This document shows, piece by piece, positions 8,354-17,518 of a DNA stretch of 64,000 bases. The translations under genes were made by a program, and so were the position numbers. Origin of the DNA: Hydrogenobaculum sp. 3684 (GTDB taxonomy: Bacteria; Aquificota; Aquificia; Aquificales; Aquificaceae); NCBI RefSeq assembly GCF_000213785.1, contig NC_015557.1, positions 1,220,664 to 1,284,663 on the forward strand, written 5' to 3'. The notes under the pieces were generated by a model. It was not told the DNA's origin and did not search any database. It was given only the letters and a program-made list of their open reading frames with translations. Within the stretch, counting starts at the first letter, position 1. Each line of letters opens with the position of its first letter.

Positions 8354-10156
8354 TCATCTTTTCATAAACTTATTTAGCTGTTGTTGTACAATTCTTCCAA
8401 AGGCCACCGGCAAACTGTTTATAGAGTTTACTATAAGCGTATTCTTACCGAAAACCTCCTTTATGGATTCTCCAGCTTTTCCTACGCTTATAGCCACTAT
8501 AGGTATTTCTAGTTTTATTAAATTTACGTAGGAGCTTAGCTCTTCTTTTTTCATGCCTTTTGTGGGTTCTCCATCTGAAAACAGCACAAATACACCCCTT
8601 TTGTGGGTTTTTCTTTGAAAGTCATCTATATGCCTTCTTTCCTCTTCAATGGCAAGGCCTAAGTTTGTGCTTTTTTGAGGTAATATGTTTAATATGTTAG
8701 CTATAACTTGCTTATAAGGGGTTTTGTAATCTTTTAATATAAAATATTCTTCGTTGAAAAGGCTTATAGAAAAATCAAGTTTTAAATCGCTTAAAACCTC
8801 GCTTATAAGTATTAGGCTTTTAATGGCATTTATAAGCTTATCTTCTTTTCTCATGCTTGAAGATATGTCTAGTAAAAACGAAAAAAACACCGGTATTTCG
8901 TTTCCGGCTATCCTTCTTTGGAAAATACGACCACTTTTTGATGCTATCTCTGTGGCAAGGGCTGTTTTGTTTATATGCTTTCCGGTGTAGTATTTTCCTT
9001 CAAATAAACTATCCTCTGTGGGAAATAGTTTTGATATATTTCTTTTTAAAATCTCAGATACCACTATTATAGAGTTTCTTATTTCGTTGTAAGCTTTGCT
9101 TTGATCTTTTCCAAGAGAAGAAGATCCATTACCGTCGTTGTTTTTAGAATCGGATCTCCCGGATTTTGAAGAACTCCCTGAGGCCATGCTCTCTTCCCAG
9201 GGTTTTATGATAAAACTTAAAAATCCCCTGTGCTCTATCTCCGCTTCAAGGACTTTGGGTAGAAACTCTCTAAAGAATATAGCGTCTTGCTCTATCATCT
9301 CCATCCTTACTATTTGTCTTGCGTAGGCCACCATCCAATCTGGTATTTGTTTTAGTATAGCTTTTGATTTATCTACGATGACTTTGTCTATGAGGTTTGC
9401 TTTTTTTAGACTTTCAAAAAAGCTTATTTGCTCTGTGTTTAATTTCCCTACTATATCTGTGGTGATTCTACCAGAGTGTTTATCAAGCTCTTTTAATATG
9501 AGTTCTATAAGTCTTATATCTTGGGATAGCTCCACCAGTTGCCTATATCTTGGCCATACGGATTCCATCAGGATGTTGTAGGCTTCTGGTATATCTTTTA
9601 AAGCCTCGTCAAAGCTATTTCTTGTATCGTTTGCATGTTTTTTTATGTCGTTTGGTATATCAAATTGCTCTTGGTAAAAGCTTTTATAAATATAAGCAAG
9701 GTATAGATGGTGTGGATACTTTGGTTTTATACGGTTTAATCTTTCGTTGAATCTTTTTCTGTCAAAAGCCCCAAAACCAACCTCTTTATCAAGCCTTATG
9801 TTTTCAAAAACAGCGTAAAGACATACAAACGATGTGGGATCATACCCTGCTCTAAAAACTTCCCTTTGGCCGTTTCTAAAGTTAAATAGGTTTGTGCTAA
9901 TTATATATCTTATCTCATGTCCAATATCAGACAGTGCTTGCTCTTGAGAAACCCTTAAAAACTCTGAAGCGTTGTAAACAACACCCGCTGGTATTCTTAT
10001 GATTTGAGGTATATCTTCTATCTCCCCCTTTGCCCACATATCCACCATGGATACATATTTTGGATCGTATCCACAGCCCCAACCTTCTTGAGAATGTTTT
10101 ACCTCTATGTCGTACTCTCTTTCTAATATAGAATCTAATTGGTCAAACTTGTTCAT
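8354..10156 (-). CDS. VWA-domain protein (NorD/CoxE-like)
   Basis: 600 residues. The C-terminal 200 residues are a von Willebrand A domain with an intact metal site: FLLDISSSMRKEDK near residue 420 (DxSxS), a threonine in STNLGLAIE and VFVLFSDGEPTKGM near 530. The N-terminal 330 residues are helical and contain the signature-like MVAYARQIVRMEMIEQDA. A serine-, glycine- and asparagine-rich linker (SGSSSKSGRSDSKNN) separates them at about residues 325-345. This architecture resembles NorD/CoxE-type proteins that work with an AAA+ MoxR/NorQ ATPase in metalloenzyme maturation. No such ATPase is adjacent, so the role is open. Its start overlaps the upstream small gene by four bases. Confidence 0.75.
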   Translation of the reverse strand: MNKFDQLDSILEREYDIEVKHSQEGWGCGYDPKYVSMVDMWAKGEIEDIPQIIRIPAGVVYNASEFLRVSQEQALSDIGHEIRYIISTNLFNFRNGQREVFRAGYDPTSFVCLYAVFENIRLDKEVGFGAFDRKRFNERLNRIKPKYPHHLYLAYIYKSFYQEQFDIPNDIKKHANDTRNSFDEALKDIPEAYNILMESVWPRYRQLVELSQDIRLIELILKELDKHSGRITTDIVGKLNTEQISFFESLKKANLIDKVIVDKSKAILKQIPDWMVAYARQIVRMEMIEQDAIFFREFLPKVLEAEIEHRGFLSFIIKPWEESMASGSSSKSGRSDSKNNDGNGSSSLGKDQSKAYNEIRNSIIVVSEILKRNISKLFPTEDSLFEGKYYTGKHINKTALATEIASKSGRIFQRRIAGNEIPVFFSFLLDISSSMRKEDKLINAIKSLILISEVLSDLKLDFSISLFNEEYFILKDYKTPYKQVIANILNILPQKSTNLGLAIEEERRHIDDFQRKTHKRGVFVLFSDGEPTKGMKKEELSSYVNLIKLEIPIVAISVGKAGESIKEVFGKNTLIVNSINSLPVAFGRIVQQQLNKFMKR

Positions 10157-10530
10157 TTTTTACAAGGTTTTGTTTGCTGTAGCAATGTAAATATGGTTTC
10201 CCCAAGCGTTGATATGGAGTTTTTATCTTTTATATCTTTAGAATGCATATACTTATCTATCACTTCCTCTAAAGCTTTTAAAAGCTTAAAACGCTGGCAG
10301 TTATCCTTTAAGTTTGGCATGTTTAAAAGAAGGTGCTCTCTAAAACCATCTATGTTTTGGCACAGGACATATTCCAAATTTCCGTTTGATTTTGCACTCA
10401 TTATTATTATGTTTATGTTTTTGGCAAAGTTCATCTTTAGATCTAAAAGTGATTTATCAAAAGGACTAGACTTTAGTTCGTCAAAAAATGATTCCAAACA
10501 AGAGACCAACATAGAACAAGAGTCCTTCAT
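10153..10530 (-). CDS. Hypothetical protein (125 aa)
   Basis: Not recognised. ATG at 10530 is preferred over a GTG six bases upstream because GGAG lies seven bases before the ATG. The protein is helical and has no membrane segment or signal peptide. Five cysteines are spread through it (two at the start in DSCSMLVSC, one near the C-terminus) without a clear metal motif. It overlaps the VWA gene by four bases (ATGA-type coupling), so it probably serves the same process, perhaps as a small partner of the VWA protein. Confidence 0.6.
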   Translation of the reverse strand: MKDSCSMLVSCLESFFDELKSSPFDKSLLDLKMNFAKNINIIIMSAKSNGNLEYVLCQNIDGFREHLLLNMPNLKDNCQRFKLLKALEEVIDKYMHSKDIKDKNSISTLGETIFTLLQQTKPCKK

Positions 10531-10600
10531 AGACACACTCCAATTTAAGATAGTTTATATAAGATAATCTATTTCTACGGAAAAATCAAGTTTTAATGTT

Positions 10601-10687
10601 TTAAGTTTTTATACTTTTAGCAAATTCCACTATTGCTTTTATAGTGTTTTCAGATAGCGATGCAAGCTCGTAGCTTTGCTTTAAATT
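10601..10687 (-). pseudogene. Possible C-terminal coding remnant
   Basis: A 28-codon open stretch on the minus strand reads NLKQSYELASLSENTIKAIVEFA and ends with TAA at 10601. It begins right after in-frame stops and has no start codon or ribosome site. It looks like the tail of a small degraded gene, but chance cannot be excluded at this length. Confidence 0.2.
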
Positions 10688-10695
10688 TTACTACG

Positions 10696-11826
10696 TTATA
10701 TCATTCCGCTCAGTATCTTAGGTATATTTTTTATAAGCTCTTTCCAACCCCATCTGTATAAATCTTTGTAGGTTTTTTCTCCTTTTAAAAGCTCAAAAAA
10801 CATATATAGGGCTTTGTCTTGAGATAGTTTAAAAGATAACTCTTGTATGTTGTAGACTATGGAAGCGATTTTACCAGCGTAAACGAGATCTTCTAATATT
10901 GTATTTTTTACAAACCTTTCATACAAAGAATGGGCATCTTTTCTGGCAAGTTTTATGGCTCTTGCGCAAAGGCCCCCACTTAAGTATGCATACCTTATGC
11001 CCTCTCCCAGCAATGGATCTACTATAGCCCCAGCGTCTCCTGTTAAAAATACCCTATCTCTTCCAAGTCTTAACTCTTGGGCTTTTGAGATAAAAGGTAT
11101 AAACCAAGATTTTATGCGGTGTTTTGATATATCAATAGGAAATAGCTTATGGTTTTTTGTATAAGCTTTAAAAATGTTTAAAAGATCTTCTTTTTCAGCG
11201 GTGGCTATACCTATATTTACAAACTCCCCTTGGGGGAAATACCATCCGTAGCCTTTTTTTACAACGCCTATGTCTATCAAAACCTCATCTTCTTTAAAAT
11301 TTTTTAAATCATCTTTTGGGACTTTTACCTCCATAGCTATAAAAAACTTTCTTGATGCACTTTTACAGGCTATAGATTTTCTTGTAACAGAGTGATAACC
11401 ATCTGCTCCTATCACATAATCGGCTTCAAATACTCCTTTGTCGGTGATGACTTTTCTTACGGTGGGGGTTAGTTCTATATCTTTTACAGTGATCTCTTCT
11501 AAAAGATGGGCTCCTTTTTCTTGGGCTTTTGATATTAAAAAATGATCAAACTCTTTTCTATCTACTATAACAGCGCATTCATCGGAAACTTTTTCTACAA
11601 ACTCTTGGCCTTTGAAGCCCAGTATCCCTCCTTTTATGCTGTTTTTTATATTAAAAGCTGGAAACAAATCTACGGACCTTTTTGATATGCAACCAGCACA
11701 TAGCTTTGGTCTTGGGTATTTGGCTTTTTCAATTACTAGGACTTTTGCGCCAGCATCCGCAAGCTCGTAAGATGCACCAGCTCCAGCAGGACCACCGCCT
11801 ATAACTATAACGTCGTATCGCTCCAT
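10696..11826 (-). CDS. Geranylgeranyl reductase family FAD protein
   Basis: 376 residues. ATG at 11826 is used (a TTG precedes it) with AAGGA seven bases upstream. The N-terminal dinucleotide fold is intact (YDVIVIGGGPAGAGASYELA), followed by the family motif PRPKLCAGCIS near residue 40, and a second FAD motif VFLTGDAGAIVDPLLGEGI near residue 260. Family members reduce prenyl chains of membrane lipids or of quinone tails, or act on related substrates. In Aquificales a role in saturating the menaquinone/methionaquinone tail or a lipid is possible, but this is inference. The start overlaps the (frame-restored) stop of rbfA as TGATG, so the two genes are coupled. Confidence 0.8.
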   Translation of the reverse strand: MERYDVIVIGGGPAGAGASYELADAGAKVLVIEKAKYPRPKLCAGCISKRSVDLFPAFNIKNSIKGGILGFKGQEFVEKVSDECAVIVDRKEFDHFLISKAQEKGAHLLEEITVKDIELTPTVRKVITDKGVFEADYVIGADGYHSVTRKSIACKSASRKFFIAMEVKVPKDDLKNFKEDEVLIDIGVVKKGYGWYFPQGEFVNIGIATAEKEDLLNIFKAYTKNHKLFPIDISKHRIKSWFIPFISKAQELRLGRDRVFLTGDAGAIVDPLLGEGIRYAYLSGGLCARAIKLARKDAHSLYERFVKNTILEDLVYAGKIASIVYNIQELSFKLSQDKALYMFFELLKGEKTYKDLYRWGWKELIKNIPKILSGMI

Positions 11827-12112
11827 CAATCTTCCTTAGATATTACAAAATCGATTTTTGGCATGGATTTGGTTTTATTTTTTTGGTCAAAAGATGTCTT
11901 ATGTAATCCTTTGCGCTTTGAAGTCTTTTTAGTACCGCCTCTTCTTTGTCTTTTTCTAAAACGCTTATAGATATCAACACATTTTTACCATCTTCGCTTA
12001 AGAGTACACCGTTTACCGTTACAAAACCTGGGATGTTTTCTATGTCTTTTAATAGTATGTTTGCTACTTCTTTTTCGATGGTTCTTTTTAGCATATCTTT
12101 TTGTTTGTTCAT
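11826..12112 (-). CDS. rbfA: Ribosome-binding factor A, reading frame broken at an A7 run
   Basis: The zero frame (12112-11843, 89 aa) reads ANILLKDIENIPGFVTVNGV, then VLISISVLEKDKEE and RLQSAKDYIRHLL, which follows RbfA (KH-like fold, 30S maturation) up to residue 77. It then turns into an unrelated 12-residue tail after AAAAAAA. Re-reading one base in that run gives instead KTKSMPKIDFVISKED and a stop at 11826, which matches the usual RbfA ending (PEIxF) and overlaps the next start as TGATG. The true product is therefore likely 95 residues, made by slippage, or the sequence lacks one A. Confidence 0.75.
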
Positions 12113-13428
12113 TTGGAATCCTCTTCTATTTTGATGTTGTAAGCTTTTATCTTACGGTATAAATTTGTAAAATCCATACCTATGGCTTGAGCTGTTTGTT
12201 TTATATTGTAGTTGTACTGGGCAAGCTTTTTTAGTATAAACTGCTTTTCAAACTCTTGTTTTGCGCTTTTAAAATCCTGAGACTCTTTGTTTTTGATTTT
12301 TATCTCAAGAGAATCAGCGTCTATCGTATCTTTTTCTACTATTATGCTTAGTCTTTCCATTAGATTTTTTAGCTCTCTTACGTTTCCGGGCCAGTGGTAT
12401 TCTAAAAGTACTTCTTTTGCCTCTTCTGTTAATTTTTTTGGTTTTGTTTTGTTCTCTTGGCAAAACTTGTCTAAGAAATATTCTGCTAAGATTATTACGT
12501 CCTGTCCTCTTTCTCTTAAAGGTGGTACTTCTAGTGTTATAACTGCAAGCCTATAATAAAGGTCTTCTCTAAAAAGCCCTTGTTCTATAAGTGTTTTTAG
12601 ATCTTTGTTGGAAGCGCATATAAACCTTACATCCACATCTATTTTTTGAAGCCCCCCAAGCCGGTGAAAGCTTTTTGTCTCTATAGCCCTTAAGAGTTTT
12701 GCCTGGGCTTTTAAACTCATATCCCCTATTTCATCTAAAAATATCGTTCCTTCGTTTGCTATTTCAAGTTTTCCAGCTTTTCTTGACACCGCCCCAGTAA
12801 AAGCTCCCTTTTCGTATCCAAAAAGCTCAGATTCTATAAGCTCATCTGGTATTGCAGCACAGTTTATATCCACAAAGGGTTTGTCTTTTCTATAAGATAG
12901 TTTGTGGATGTTTTTTGCCACAAGCTCTTTACCGGTGCCATTTTCTCCAAATATTACGATGTTTGCATTTGATTTTGCTACCTTTTTTATCTCTTCTTTT
13001 AGTTTTTTTATAGCTGATGATTCTCCTATGATGTCATCACTTTGTTCTATGTTGGTGAGTTTGTTTTTTATGTGTTCTTTGTGGGCTTTTTCTATAACGT
13101 TTAAAAGCTTTTCAATAGATAGAGGTTTTTCTAAAAAATCAAAAGCCCCCTTTTTTATAGACTGAACTGCAAGCTCTATACCGCCATGACCTGTTATCAT
13201 CACTATGGAAGAGTTTGGAGATAACTCTTTTATGGTATCTATAAAATCTATACCAGAGCCATCTTCAAGCCATATGTCAAGAAGTATCACCGGAAAGTAC
13301 TCTTTTGTAAGGATCTTTTTTGCCTCTTCCAAGGACTTTGCGGTTTTTGAGCTTATATTTTCATCGCTTAGTATATTTGATATAGACTCTCTTATGGAAG
13401 CCTCGTCGTCTATTATAAGCACCTTCAT
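12109..13428 (-). CDS. Sigma-54-dependent response regulator, NtrC family
   Basis: 439 residues. Receiver domain 1-115 with the acidic pair IIDDEAS, phosphorylation aspartate in VILLDIWLEDGSG and MITGHG. AAA+ domain about 140-370: Walker A in FGENGTGKELVAKNIH, the sigma-54 contact loop ESELFGYEKGAFTGA, Walker B in GTIFLDEIGDMS, and arginine-finger region RFICASNKDL. A Fis-type helix-turn-helix closes the protein (IKQTAQAIGMDFTNLYRKIKA). It activates transcription by RNA polymerase with sigma-54. No histidine kinase gene is adjacent, so its signal is unknown. It overlaps the rbfA start by four bases and is overlapped by the preceding small gene by four. Confidence 0.93.
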   Translation of the reverse strand: MKVLIIDDEASIRESISNILSDENISSKTAKSLEEAKKILTKEYFPVILLDIWLEDGSGIDFIDTIKELSPNSSIVMITGHGGIELAVQSIKKGAFDFLEKPLSIEKLLNVIEKAHKEHIKNKLTNIEQSDDIIGESSAIKKLKEEIKKVAKSNANIVIFGENGTGKELVAKNIHKLSYRKDKPFVDINCAAIPDELIESELFGYEKGAFTGAVSRKAGKLEIANEGTIFLDEIGDMSLKAQAKLLRAIETKSFHRLGGLQKIDVDVRFICASNKDLKTLIEQGLFREDLYYRLAVITLEVPPLRERGQDVIILAEYFLDKFCQENKTKPKKLTEEAKEVLLEYHWPGNVRELKNLMERLSIIVEKDTIDADSLEIKIKNKESQDFKSAKQEFEKQFILKKLAQYNYNIKQTAQAIGMDFTNLYRKIKAYNIKIEEDSK

Positions 13429-13658
13429 TGCTCTATCTCTATAGATTCTATACTAAAATAAGGCTTTAACGTTTCTAAAAACTCCATCAAATCATTAATT
13501 TGATACCCTGTAGTTAGTATTTCAAGGGTTTTTTTGTCATAGGGTCTTGTCCTTGTAAGACCAAGCCTATTTGGTGCCCCTGTTATGATGGCATCTAATA
13601 TAAGAAGCTCCCCTTCTTTTGAAAGATGTATCACCACTTTCATATCACTTTTTATCAT
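13425..13658 (-). CDS. Small conserved-type protein (77 aa), perhaps DUF4911-like
   Basis: A compact alpha/beta protein (VVIHLSKEGELLILDAIITG, then LGLTRTRPYD and a C-terminal helix) with no signal or membrane segment. It resembles the small DUF4911 family, which binds no known ligand; this match is from memory and weak. It overlaps dnaX by 14 bases upstream and the response regulator by four downstream, so it is a real coupled gene. Confidence 0.6.
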   Translation of the reverse strand: MIKSDMKVVIHLSKEGELLILDAIITGAPNRLGLTRTRPYDKKTLEILTTGYQINDLMEFLETLKPYFSIESIEIEQ

Positions 13659-14931
13659 GGTTTATTTTCTTTTCATAGTGAAGTATCTTTGCCGGTTTAA
13701 AGACTTCTAAAATTTTCTCTACTTCTTCTGGATACTCTTGATCCTTAGAGTTTTCAGCTTTTATATCCTCAGTTTTTTGGCTTTTAGAATCTATAGGTTC
13801 ATTTGGTGTTTTTTTTTCAGCGGATTTTGTGGGCAAATCTAAACCTTCTTTTAAAAGCTCTGAAATGGGCACAAAATCTTTTATCAAAGAAGCTTTTAGC
13901 ACTGTTATCTCAAGAGCAAGGATTGGATCTTTTTGATACATGGCGCTAAAACCTTGATTTATGATATCTTCAAGGTATAAAAATACTTCTAAGGGTTTTT
14001 CTAACATTTTTTTGTAAAACTCTTCTTCGGCTTCTCCGGTGGCAAAAGCTTTTAGTATGTTTTTTATCTCTTTGTAAACTCCTTCCCAGAAAAGCCTTAC
14101 GTTGTAGCCTTTTTCGTTTATGGTATTTAACATATTTATAGCTTCTTTTGTGTCTGATTCTATTAAAAGCTCCAAAAACTTTCTTATAGATGCTTTATCC
14201 ACCGGTCCAAACATAGATTTTACTATGTCTATGGTTACTTTGTTGTTGCCGTATGTGCTAGCTTGATCTAAAAGACTAGCGGCATCTCTCATAGAATCAT
14301 CTGCTAAATCTGATAAAACATCCAAAGCCTCTTCGTCTATTTCGATGTTTTCTTGGGTGGCTATTCGTCTTAGGTATGTTTTTATGTTTTCTTTTGAAGC
14401 TCTTGAAAACACAAGCTTTTGACATCTTGATTGAATGGTGGGAAGTATCTTGTCAAACTCTGTGGTACAAAGGATAAATATCAAAGAAGGTGGTGGTTCT
14501 TCTATGGTTTTTAAAAGTGCATTAAAAGCTTCTTTTGTAAGCATATGAGCTTCATCTATGATATAAACTTTATATTTGCCTTGCATCGGTAGATAGCTTG
14601 CCCCTTCTTTTACGGCTCTTATTTCATCTATACCTCTGTTGGAAGCGGCATCCATCTCTATAAGGTCTACAAATGTACCTTTTTCTATAGCTTGGCAGTT
14701 TGGACAAGCGTTGCAAGGTTCTCCCTCTTGGGGATTTAGGCAGTTTAAGACTTTTGCAAATATCCTTGCGGTGGTGGTTTTACCTGTCCCTTTGTGTCCT
14801 GCAAATATATAAGCGTGATGTATTTTTTGGTATAAAAATGCGTTTTTTAATATGGTAGCTGGTATCTCTTGACCTATTAGCTCTTTAAACGTTTTTGGTC
14901 TGTACTTTCTAGCAAAAGGTATATAACTCAT
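13645..14931 (-). CDS. dnaX: DNA polymerase III gamma/tau subunit
   Basis: 428 residues, shorter than tau of E. coli (643) and close to gamma. Residues 1-225 are the clamp-loader AAA+ domain: FARKYRPKTFKELIGQ, Walker A AGHKGTGKTTTARIFA, a zinc site with four cysteines (CLNPQEGEPCNACPNC), Walker B YIIDEAHMLTKEAFNALLKTIEEPP and sensor SRCQKL. The C-terminal 60 residues are charged and low complexity. I see no strong slippery run in the 3' half, so frameshift-made gamma is not indicated. It loads the beta clamp as part of the polymerase III holoenzyme. A -10-like TAAAAT lies seven bases before the ATG. Confidence 0.95.
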   Translation of the reverse strand: MSYIPFARKYRPKTFKELIGQEIPATILKNAFLYQKIHHAYIFAGHKGTGKTTTARIFAKVLNCLNPQEGEPCNACPNCQAIEKGTFVDLIEMDAASNRGIDEIRAVKEGASYLPMQGKYKVYIIDEAHMLTKEAFNALLKTIEEPPPSLIFILCTTEFDKILPTIQSRCQKLVFSRASKENIKTYLRRIATQENIEIDEEALDVLSDLADDSMRDAASLLDQASTYGNNKVTIDIVKSMFGPVDKASIRKFLELLIESDTKEAINMLNTINEKGYNVRLFWEGVYKEIKNILKAFATGEAEEEFYKKMLEKPLEVFLYLEDIINQGFSAMYQKDPILALEITVLKASLIKDFVPISELLKEGLDLPTKSAEKKTPNEPIDSKSQKTEDIKAENSKDQEYPEEVEKILEVFKPAKILHYEKKINHDKK

Positions 14932-14955
14932 CCTATATATTTTAAATTATTTTGC

Positions 14956-14990
14956 TTGAAAAAATATAAAAATATTGATACACTATTGGT
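14956..14990 (+). promoter_or_regulatory. Sigma-70-type promoter, leaderless start
   Basis: TTGAAA at 14956, a 17-base spacer, TACACT at 14979, then six bases and the ATG at 14991. Transcription would begin at or next to the start codon. Confidence 0.65.
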
Positions 14991-15842
14991 ATGAAGGTAG
15001 GTTTTATAGGCTTTGGAAATCTTGGTTCAGCTATTGTAAGAAGAATGGCTTCTTTAGGTGTGGAGGTGATAGTTTACAACAGGACAAAATCAAAGGTAAA
15101 AGACTTTAAAGCGGTAGATCATCCATATGATCTTTTAGAAGAGGTGGATATTGTTTTTATAAACGTTTTTGACTCTTTTGCTTCAAGAGAGGTTGTCTTT
15201 GGAGAAAACGGTCTTGTAAAGGGAAATTTAAAAGATAAAACTATCGTAGATACCACCACAAACCACTACGCTTATGTAAAAGAAGCTTACGAGACGTTAA
15301 AAGGGCTTGGGGCTAAGTATCTTGATGCACCTGTGCTTGGTTCTGTGATACCTGCTACGAAGGGCGAGCTTATTATGCTCGTGGGGGGCGATGAGGATGT
15401 ATTTAAAAGCGTTGAAGAGGTTTTAAAGCTTTTTACAAAAGAAAGAATGTATCTTGGACCAGTGCCAAACGGCACTTACGGAAAACTAATAAACAACATA
15501 GTACTTGGAGCTTTTATGGACGCTATAGCCCAAGCCATTGGCATTGGAGAAAGCGTTGGCCTTCCCAAAGATACTATTTTGAAGTTTTTAGAGATTGGAG
15601 CTGGAAACTCTTACATATTAAACGTTAAAAAACAAAAGCTTTTACAAGAGGATTTTTCTCCTCAGTTTTCTGTAAAGGCCATATATAAAGACCTTCATTA
15701 TGTGCAAGACCTTCTTAAAGATTTTGGGCTTTTCTCTTTTAGCTTAGGAGCTGTTAAAGAGACTTATGGGCTTGCTATAAAATCAAACATGGAAGACCTT
15801 GATTTTTCAGCTATATATAATCTCTATAAGAAGAATTTATGA
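14991..15842 (+). CDS. NAD(P)-dependent beta-hydroxyacid dehydrogenase family protein
   Basis: 283 residues. The Rossmann motif is at the start (VGFIGFGNLGSAIVRRM), then YNRTKSK, followed by DAPVLGSVIPATKGELIMLVGGD near residues 116-138, the family substrate-binding signature (normally DAPVSGG). The catalytic lysine is in GKLINNIVLGAFM (residue about 165). Members include 3-hydroxyisobutyrate, tartronate semialdehyde and glyoxylate/succinic semialdehyde reductases. The change of SGG to LGS makes substrate prediction unsafe. recJ starts inside its stop codon (ATGA), so they form an operon. Confidence 0.85.
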   Translation: MKVGFIGFGNLGSAIVRRMASLGVEVIVYNRTKSKVKDFKAVDHPYDLLEEVDIVFINVFDSFASREVVFGENGLVKGNLKDKTIVDTTTNHYAYVKEAYETLKGLGAKYLDAPVLGSVIPATKGELIMLVGGDEDVFKSVEEVLKLFTKERMYLGPVPNGTYGKLINNIVLGAFMDAIAQAIGIGESVGLPKDTILKFLEIGAGNSYILNVKKQKLLQEDFSPQFSVKAIYKDLHYVQDLLKDFGLFSFSLGAVKETYGLAIKSNMEDLDFSAIYNLYKKNL

Positions 15843-17512
15843 TAAGTGCTTTAGGTAGGCATGTTGTTGTTAAAAGTCAAATACAGAGTTTAGATGATTC
15901 GGCGGATTTATATAGCTTAGTTTTTAATACGCTTCTTGGCCTTAGAAATATAAATATTGAAGATTTGGATGTAAAGTTGAAAAATATACCAAGTTTTGAG
16001 CTTTTACCAAACATAAACCAAGCCGTAGATAGACTTGTAAAAGCCATAAAATCTAAAGAAAGGATACTACTTTACGGGGATTACGATGTGGACGGGGTTA
16101 CTTCTACTACCATCATGTACGATTTTTTAAAGCAAATAGGCGCCAACGTAGTACCGGTGCTTCCAAACAGAAACTCCGGCTATGGGCTTTCAAAAGAGCT
16201 TATAGATTTATTCTCAAAGTACTCTAACTTGGTGCTTACATTAGACAACGGTACCACAGCCGTTCATGAGATAAAATATGCAAAAGAAAAATACAATATG
16301 GATTTTATCATTTTAGACCATCATATGATAAATCACGGCGAAGACATGCCTGAGGCTATATTGGTAAATCCAAACTTAGAAGAAGACAACAAACTAAAAG
16401 GCCTATGCACAGCTGGGCTTTCCTTTTATATGGTGGGGGCTTTAAGAAGGGCTTTGGGTGTAGATTTTGATATAAAAAAATATCTTGATTTGGTGGCAGT
16501 AGGTACTGTGGCGGATGTGATGCCGATAAATTCATTAAACAGAGTCCTAATATCTAAAGGTCTTGAGCTTATAAACAAAATAAAAGATATGTCTTGGGAT
16601 ATGGCTACAGATTTTGGAAAAGCTGGTATGAAAGCCCTTATAAACTACATATCAAAAACCCAAAACGGAAATCAAAAGATAATCACCGCCAAAGATATAG
16701 GATTTTCAATAGCCCCAAGGATAAACGCCGCAGGTCGCATAAGAAAACCTCAAATAGCTTTGAAGCTTTTGGCGGAAAAAAACTATGAGAAAGCTAGAAT
16801 ATTAGCTGAAGACTTAAACAAGATAAACCAAGATAGAAGAAGAATATCAAACGAGATGTTTAAAGAGGCTTATAGTCTTGCTTCTCAATCCAACGATGAT
16901 TTTGTGATACTTGGAAAACAAACATGGCATCATGGGGTTCTTGGAATTGTGGCTGGAAGACTTTCTAACAAGCTTAAAAAACCAACAGGTATATTTCACA
17001 TCAACAACACTCATGCGGTGGGCTCTATAAGATCTGTGGAAGGTCTTGATGTTCATAAGCTTTTATCAAATTTAAGCTATATGTTTGATAAATGGGGAGG
17101 TCATGCTGGAGCAGCTGGGGTTACCATTAAAAAAGAATATTTTGATGCTTTTAGACAAAAGATAAACGATTTATTAAAAAGAGAGTCCTTTGAAGTGGAT
17201 AGGGTTTTAGAGGTGGACATGGAACTTCCCCTAAGAAGCGTTGATAAACGTATTGAAGAAATAATAGAGAAGCTATCTCCATATGGTGAACTAAACCCAG
17301 AACCGATTTTTATATCTCAAGATATCACTATTTCTTCTATATCAAGCAAAGGCGTAGGGGTAAGGGTGAAGACTTTAGACAAAGACAAAGAGATAGAACT
17401 AAGCTGTTTTGAAGAGGAGCTTTTTGTAAAGCTAAGACCTGGTCAACGTTTAAAAGCCATATACAACATAGATTCTTACGGAATAAACATGATAGATGTG
17501 GTATTTTGTTGA
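15839..17512 (+). CDS. recJ: Single-stranded-DNA-specific exonuclease RecJ
   Basis: 557 residues, typical length. DHH-family motifs in order: YGDYDVDGVTST near residue 80, TLDNGT near 137, IILDHHMI near 160 and GTVADVMP near 222; the DHHA1 part has HHGVLGIVAGRL and GGHAGAAGVTI. These residues bind two Mn or Mg ions. RecJ degrades single-stranded DNA 5' to 3' in recombination and repair. It overlaps the preceding dehydrogenase gene by four bases. Confidence 0.95.
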   Translation: MISALGRHVVVKSQIQSLDDSADLYSLVFNTLLGLRNINIEDLDVKLKNIPSFELLPNINQAVDRLVKAIKSKERILLYGDYDVDGVTSTTIMYDFLKQIGANVVPVLPNRNSGYGLSKELIDLFSKYSNLVLTLDNGTTAVHEIKYAKEKYNMDFIILDHHMINHGEDMPEAILVNPNLEEDNKLKGLCTAGLSFYMVGALRRALGVDFDIKKYLDLVAVGTVADVMPINSLNRVLISKGLELINKIKDMSWDMATDFGKAGMKALINYISKTQNGNQKIITAKDIGFSIAPRINAAGRIRKPQIALKLLAEKNYEKARILAEDLNKINQDRRRISNEMFKEAYSLASQSNDDFVILGKQTWHHGVLGIVAGRLSNKLKKPTGIFHINNTHAVGSIRSVEGLDVHKLLSNLSYMFDKWGGHAGAAGVTIKKEYFDAFRQKINDLLKRESFEVDRVLEVDMELPLRSVDKRIEEIIEKLSPYGELNPEPIFISQDITISSISSKGVGVRVKTLDKDKEIELSCFEEELFVKLRPGQRLKAIYNIDSYGINMIDVVFC

Positions 17513-17518
17513 TATCTG

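Noticed and set aside
13645-14931. Programmed frameshift in dnaX making gamma and tau
   Set aside because: No slippery A-run with a downstream stem was seen near the end of the AAA+ part.
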